Below, one piece after another: positions 61,523 to 64,000 of a stretch of 64,000 nucleotides of DNA. The first letter of the stretch is position 1; each line of letters starts with the position of its first letter. Both the position numbers and the translations under genes were made by a program. The stretch lies in NCBI GenBank assembly GCA_018816735.1, contig JAHIVH010000052.1:44131-108130 (forward strand), in the 5' to 3' direction. Source of the stretch: Pseudomonadota bacterium (GTDB lineage: Bacteria > Desulfobacterota > Desulfobacteria > Desulfobacterales > JAHIVH01). The notes beneath the pieces were generated by a model. It did not search any database and was not told where the DNA came from. It saw nothing but the letters and a program-made list of their open reading frames with translations.

Positions 61523-63853
61523 ATGATTCAGAAGGTACTCACGTATATGAAGATTATCGACGCCCTTGTTCGTCCAGTTGTAGCGCATTACAGAATCACG
61601 CTTTTTCTGATGTTCCTTGCCACTGTTTTTTTCCTGTATTTCATGGTTCAACAGGAACAGGACAACAATATCAGTGTTTTTTTCGAGAAAGATGATCCTG
61701 TTTACATGCAATATCAGAATTTTCTGAAGGAATACAGCAGTGAAGAGTTTGTCGTTGTGGCCTTGAGAGAAGACAATCTCTTCTCCATGCCGGTTTTGGA
61801 TGTAATACGGGAATTAACAGCTGGAATCGACAAAATAAATGGTGTTGAAAGAGTTATCAGTCTCGCAAATGTGGAAGAAATGAGGGGTGAAGATGATACT
61901 ATTATTTTTAAAAAATTGGTACCTGATGGGACATTGGCACCGGAGCAGCTGACTCAAATTAAAGAAAACATCACATCGAATATTCTGCTTCAGTCTAGTC
62001 TGATTTCAGGTGACGGATGCACAACGGCGATTTTTATCGAGCTTTTACCGATGGATCAGGCGGGTAAAAAGAGTGTTTTAAAAGAGATTACAGACGTAAC
62101 TCAACAGATTGCAAAAGGTAAAACCAGGCTCTATTATACAGGCATCCCTTTTCTTGAGATGGAAATCAACCGGTTGTCAAAAATCGATATCCGTACGTTT
62201 TCTCCCATCATTGCCTGTCTGATTTTTATCGTCACGCTGATGTTGTTAAAAAATTTTACACTGGCAGTTTTCTCGATGCTGACGCTTGTTATCACTCAAA
62301 TATGGGGCAGGGGCTTTTATGTCATGTGTGGTGAAAAATTAAACTATGTGACGAGTCCGATGACAGCGATTTTACTTGCCATTGCAATTGCCGATTCCAT
62401 TCATCTGATCACTCATTTTCAAAAAACATTTCCGTCAAAAGGTATGGATTACAGGGAATCTGTTATTGATGCAACAAAGACGGTATGGCTGCCTTGCCTT
62501 TTTACAACATTAACGACTGCTATTGGTTTTTTTTCATTTGTGTCTGCTCCGCTAAGGCCGTCACAGATGCTGGGACTCTATACTGCGATAGGTGTAATTT
62601 TTGCATTTGTGATCGATGTGACGTTTCTTCCCGCAGCCCTCATTCTTTTTCAAAAGCGTATAGAGAAGGTGTTAATATCCCGGAAGAATAGTGTTTTTGA
62701 TAATGAATCCGGGTATTTTTCTATGGCTTTAAATAGAATCGGCCGATTTTCAACCCGGTATATCTATGGATCGATGATTGTGTTTCTGGCGTTTTTCATC
62801 TTGTCCATCATGGGGATGATGCAGCTAAAGTTTGAAACCAATTCTTCAAAGCATATGCATGATTCCAATAAACTTAAACAGGACGCCATGTTCCTTGATA
62901 AAAACATTGGTGGAACCATACCCTTTATCCTTCTTTTAAATGCAGAAGGAAATATCGATTTTACACAACCAGAAGCACTGAAAAAAGTTGAAATCGTACA
63001 ACAGGTCATCGCCAATCATGACCGGGATTATATCACAAGCTCTACTTCGATCGTCGACTATGCCAAAGAATTCAACAAGGCGTTCAATAACAATGATGAC
63101 GCATATAGAACCATTCCCGACCTTCAAAGTGATATTGTGGATTTTTATGAAATGGCTGATCAGGATATTCTGCACAGAATGATTTCAGATGATAGAAAAG
63201 AAGTGTGCATGGCATTCCTGGCCAAATGGGGTGCGAATGAAACGGCAGTGGAATTGAGTAAATTTTATGACACCTATCTCAACGAGGAATTGGGTGAAGG
63301 TTACAATTTTAGGTTTACGGGGATTACCACGCTATATATCGCCATGGAGGAATTGCTAAAAATCAGTCAGAGAAGAAGTCTGTTTGTGGCGTTTGTCTTG
63401 ATTTTTATCATGATGTATCTGGTCTGCAGAAATTTGAAATTAACGATTATCAGCATGGTCCCGAATACTTTCCCCATTGCCATGACTCTGGGTATCATGG
63501 GCTGGTTAAAAATTCCCCTGGATGTGGCAACGATAATGATCGCAAGTGTCACGCTGGGGATCGCCGTTGATGACACGATTCATTTTGTTGCATGGTACAA
63601 ACGGAACTCCAAACCTGGCATTACACCCAGGGAAGCTATTTTAAAGACATTTGCCATGGTCGGAAAACCTATCGTCATTACAACGATCCTTTTGTTCATC
63701 GGGTTTGGTGTTCTTGTGCTCGGGAATTTCAGGCCCACGCAAGTGTTTGGGGTGCTGACCGCTTTTTCAATGCTTTTTGCCTTGATAGGGGATCTGTTCA
63801 TGCTGCCTGCCTTGATCATGATTTTTAAACCTCAAGTCGGGGGCGATCAGTAA
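61523..63853 (+). CDS. RND/MMPL-family exporter
   Basis: 776 residues with two repeats, each one helix, a large periplasmic loop and about five helices, giving about 12 helices in all. Channel helices carry ILLAIAIADSIHLITHF in repeat one and MIASVTLGIAVDDTIHFVAW in repeat two, with the Asp residues that carry protons. Each repeat also has a GFFSF/GFGVLVLGNFRPTQ segment. This matches the MMPL/HpnN-like lipid exporters rather than tripartite drug pumps. A second ATG at 61547 is possible. The TULIP-like lipoprotein and YheT hydrolase nearby suggest lipid transport. Confidence 0.9.
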   Translation: MIQKVLTYMKIIDALVRPVVAHYRITLFLMFLATVFFLYFMVQQEQDNNISVFFEKDDPVYMQYQNFLKEYSSEEFVVVALREDNLFSMPVLDVIRELTAGIDKINGVERVISLANVEEMRGEDDTIIFKKLVPDGTLAPEQLTQIKENITSNILLQSSLISGDGCTTAIFIELLPMDQAGKKSVLKEITDVTQQIAKGKTRLYYTGIPFLEMEINRLSKIDIRTFSPIIACLIFIVTLMLLKNFTLAVFSMLTLVITQIWGRGFYVMCGEKLNYVTSPMTAILLAIAIADSIHLITHFQKTFPSKGMDYRESVIDATKTVWLPCLFTTLTTAIGFFSFVSAPLRPSQMLGLYTAIGVIFAFVIDVTFLPAALILFQKRIEKVLISRKNSVFDNESGYFSMALNRIGRFSTRYIYGSMIVFLAFFILSIMGMMQLKFETNSSKHMHDSNKLKQDAMFLDKNIGGTIPFILLLNAEGNIDFTQPEALKKVEIVQQVIANHDRDYITSSTSIVDYAKEFNKAFNNNDDAYRTIPDLQSDIVDFYEMADQDILHRMISDDRKEVCMAFLAKWGANETAVELSKFYDTYLNEELGEGYNFRFTGITTLYIAMEELLKISQRRSLFVAFVLIFIMMYLVCRNLKLTIISMVPNTFPIAMTLGIMGWLKIPLDVATIMIASVTLGIAVDDTIHFVAWYKRNSKPGITPREAILKTFAMVGKPIVITTILLFIGFGVLVLGNFRPTQVFGVLTAFSMLFALIGDLFMLPALIMIFKPQVGGDQ

Positions 63854-64000
63854 CTCGAGGTGTTAATCACTTCGAAAAACATCCAATAAAATCGATAGGA
63901 TTTGCAAAGAAATCTGACTGGTGGTATATGCTCGGTCAAAATATATAGGTAGGAAATATACATCGATAATTTGACTGGGAGGAAAGAAGGAGGCCACCAC
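63854..64000 (+). other. Leader of a gene beyond the window
   Basis: No ORF begins here. The last bases hold GGGAGGAAAGAAGGAGG, a strong ribosome binding site, so a co-transcribed gene probably starts just after the window end. Confidence 0.45.

Noticed and set aside
1-64000. CRISPR array, insertion sequence or prophage
   Set aside because: No regularly spaced repeats, transposase, integrase or phage structural genes were seen.

Overview
The window looks like a chromosome segment of a Gram-negative, anaerobic deltaproteobacterium (Desulfobacterota, probably a Desulfobacteraceae-like sulfate reducer). The support is indirect: a low-to-medium GC housekeeping background, the order tig-clpP-clpX-lon, a TonB/outer-membrane-porin envelope, an orphan MetF-type methylenetetrahydrofolate reductase, DUF3786 and LUD-domain proteins, and a sigma-54-type promoter. 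The species cannot be named from the sequence alone.

Layout. 0.1-5.2 kb: crotonase-family enzyme, rimO, long-chain polyprenyl diphosphate synthase, a secreted FlgT-like protein and a CDP-alcohol phosphatidyltransferase. 5.2-8.3 kb: a tRNA-Val(GAC) with an unusual C33, an AT-rich AbiEi/AbiEii toxin-antitoxin pair, and a poorly coding zone with small or degraded ORFs. 8.3-18.5 kb, all on the minus strand: a self-contained TonB-energised uptake locus. It holds a DUF3786 protein, a LuxR-type regulator carrying a C-x2-C-x4-C-x16-C iron-sulfur motif, ExbB, ExbD, TonB, a SAM methyltransferase, a periplasmic binding protein, a FecCD permease, its ATPase, a TonB-dependent receptor and a second SAM methyltransferase. 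The 8.3-16.7 kb part is visibly GC-richer than its flanks. 18.7-26.6 kb: a complete Pho regulon (phoR, phoB, phoU, pstB, pstA, pstC, pstS and a phosphate-type porin), with 11-bp-phased direct repeats upstream of pstS.

27-35.4 kb: a tiny lipoprotein, an NlpC/P60 peptidase, tatD, a ThiE-like/ThiL fusion, an HD protein, prfB with its programmed +1 frameshift, lnt, a STAS protein, tRNA-Pro(UGG) and an amidase. 35.6-41.8 kb: tig-clpP-clpX-lon, then tRNA-Val(UAC), tRNA-Asp(GUC) and a strong terminator. 41.7-45.3 kb: an HDOD protein, a sigma-54-type promoter driving an unknown 157-residue protein, a MetF-like reductase and a secreted SRPBCC protein. 45.3-51.7 kb: a lipid or sterol oxidation cluster (GMC oxidoreductase plus two small partners, FadR-type regulator with a FadR-like operator, phasin-like protein, hotdog thioesterase, DUF2804) and a protein with two RHH-like halves. 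51.9-57.7 kb: HDOD protein, YfaZ-like outer-membrane protein, Hsp33, ThiF/MoeB, a lipoprotein-anchored class I glutamine amidotransferase and a LUD protein. 58.2-63.9 kb: a BPI/TULIP-like lipoprotein, a YheT-type alpha/beta hydrolase and an RND/MMPL exporter, with a 20-bp perfect palindrome between the last two.

The best candidate for an undescribed system is the 8.3-18.5 kb uptake locus, with its iron-sulfur LuxR regulator, DUF3786 partner, two embedded methyltransferases and three TGACGTTT-type sites ahead of exbB. Second is the lipid-trafficking set at 58-64 kb. All functional calls come from motif recognition by eye; no database search was run. Start sites were often moved from the ORF-track position to a downstream ATG with a better ribosome binding site, as stated per entry.
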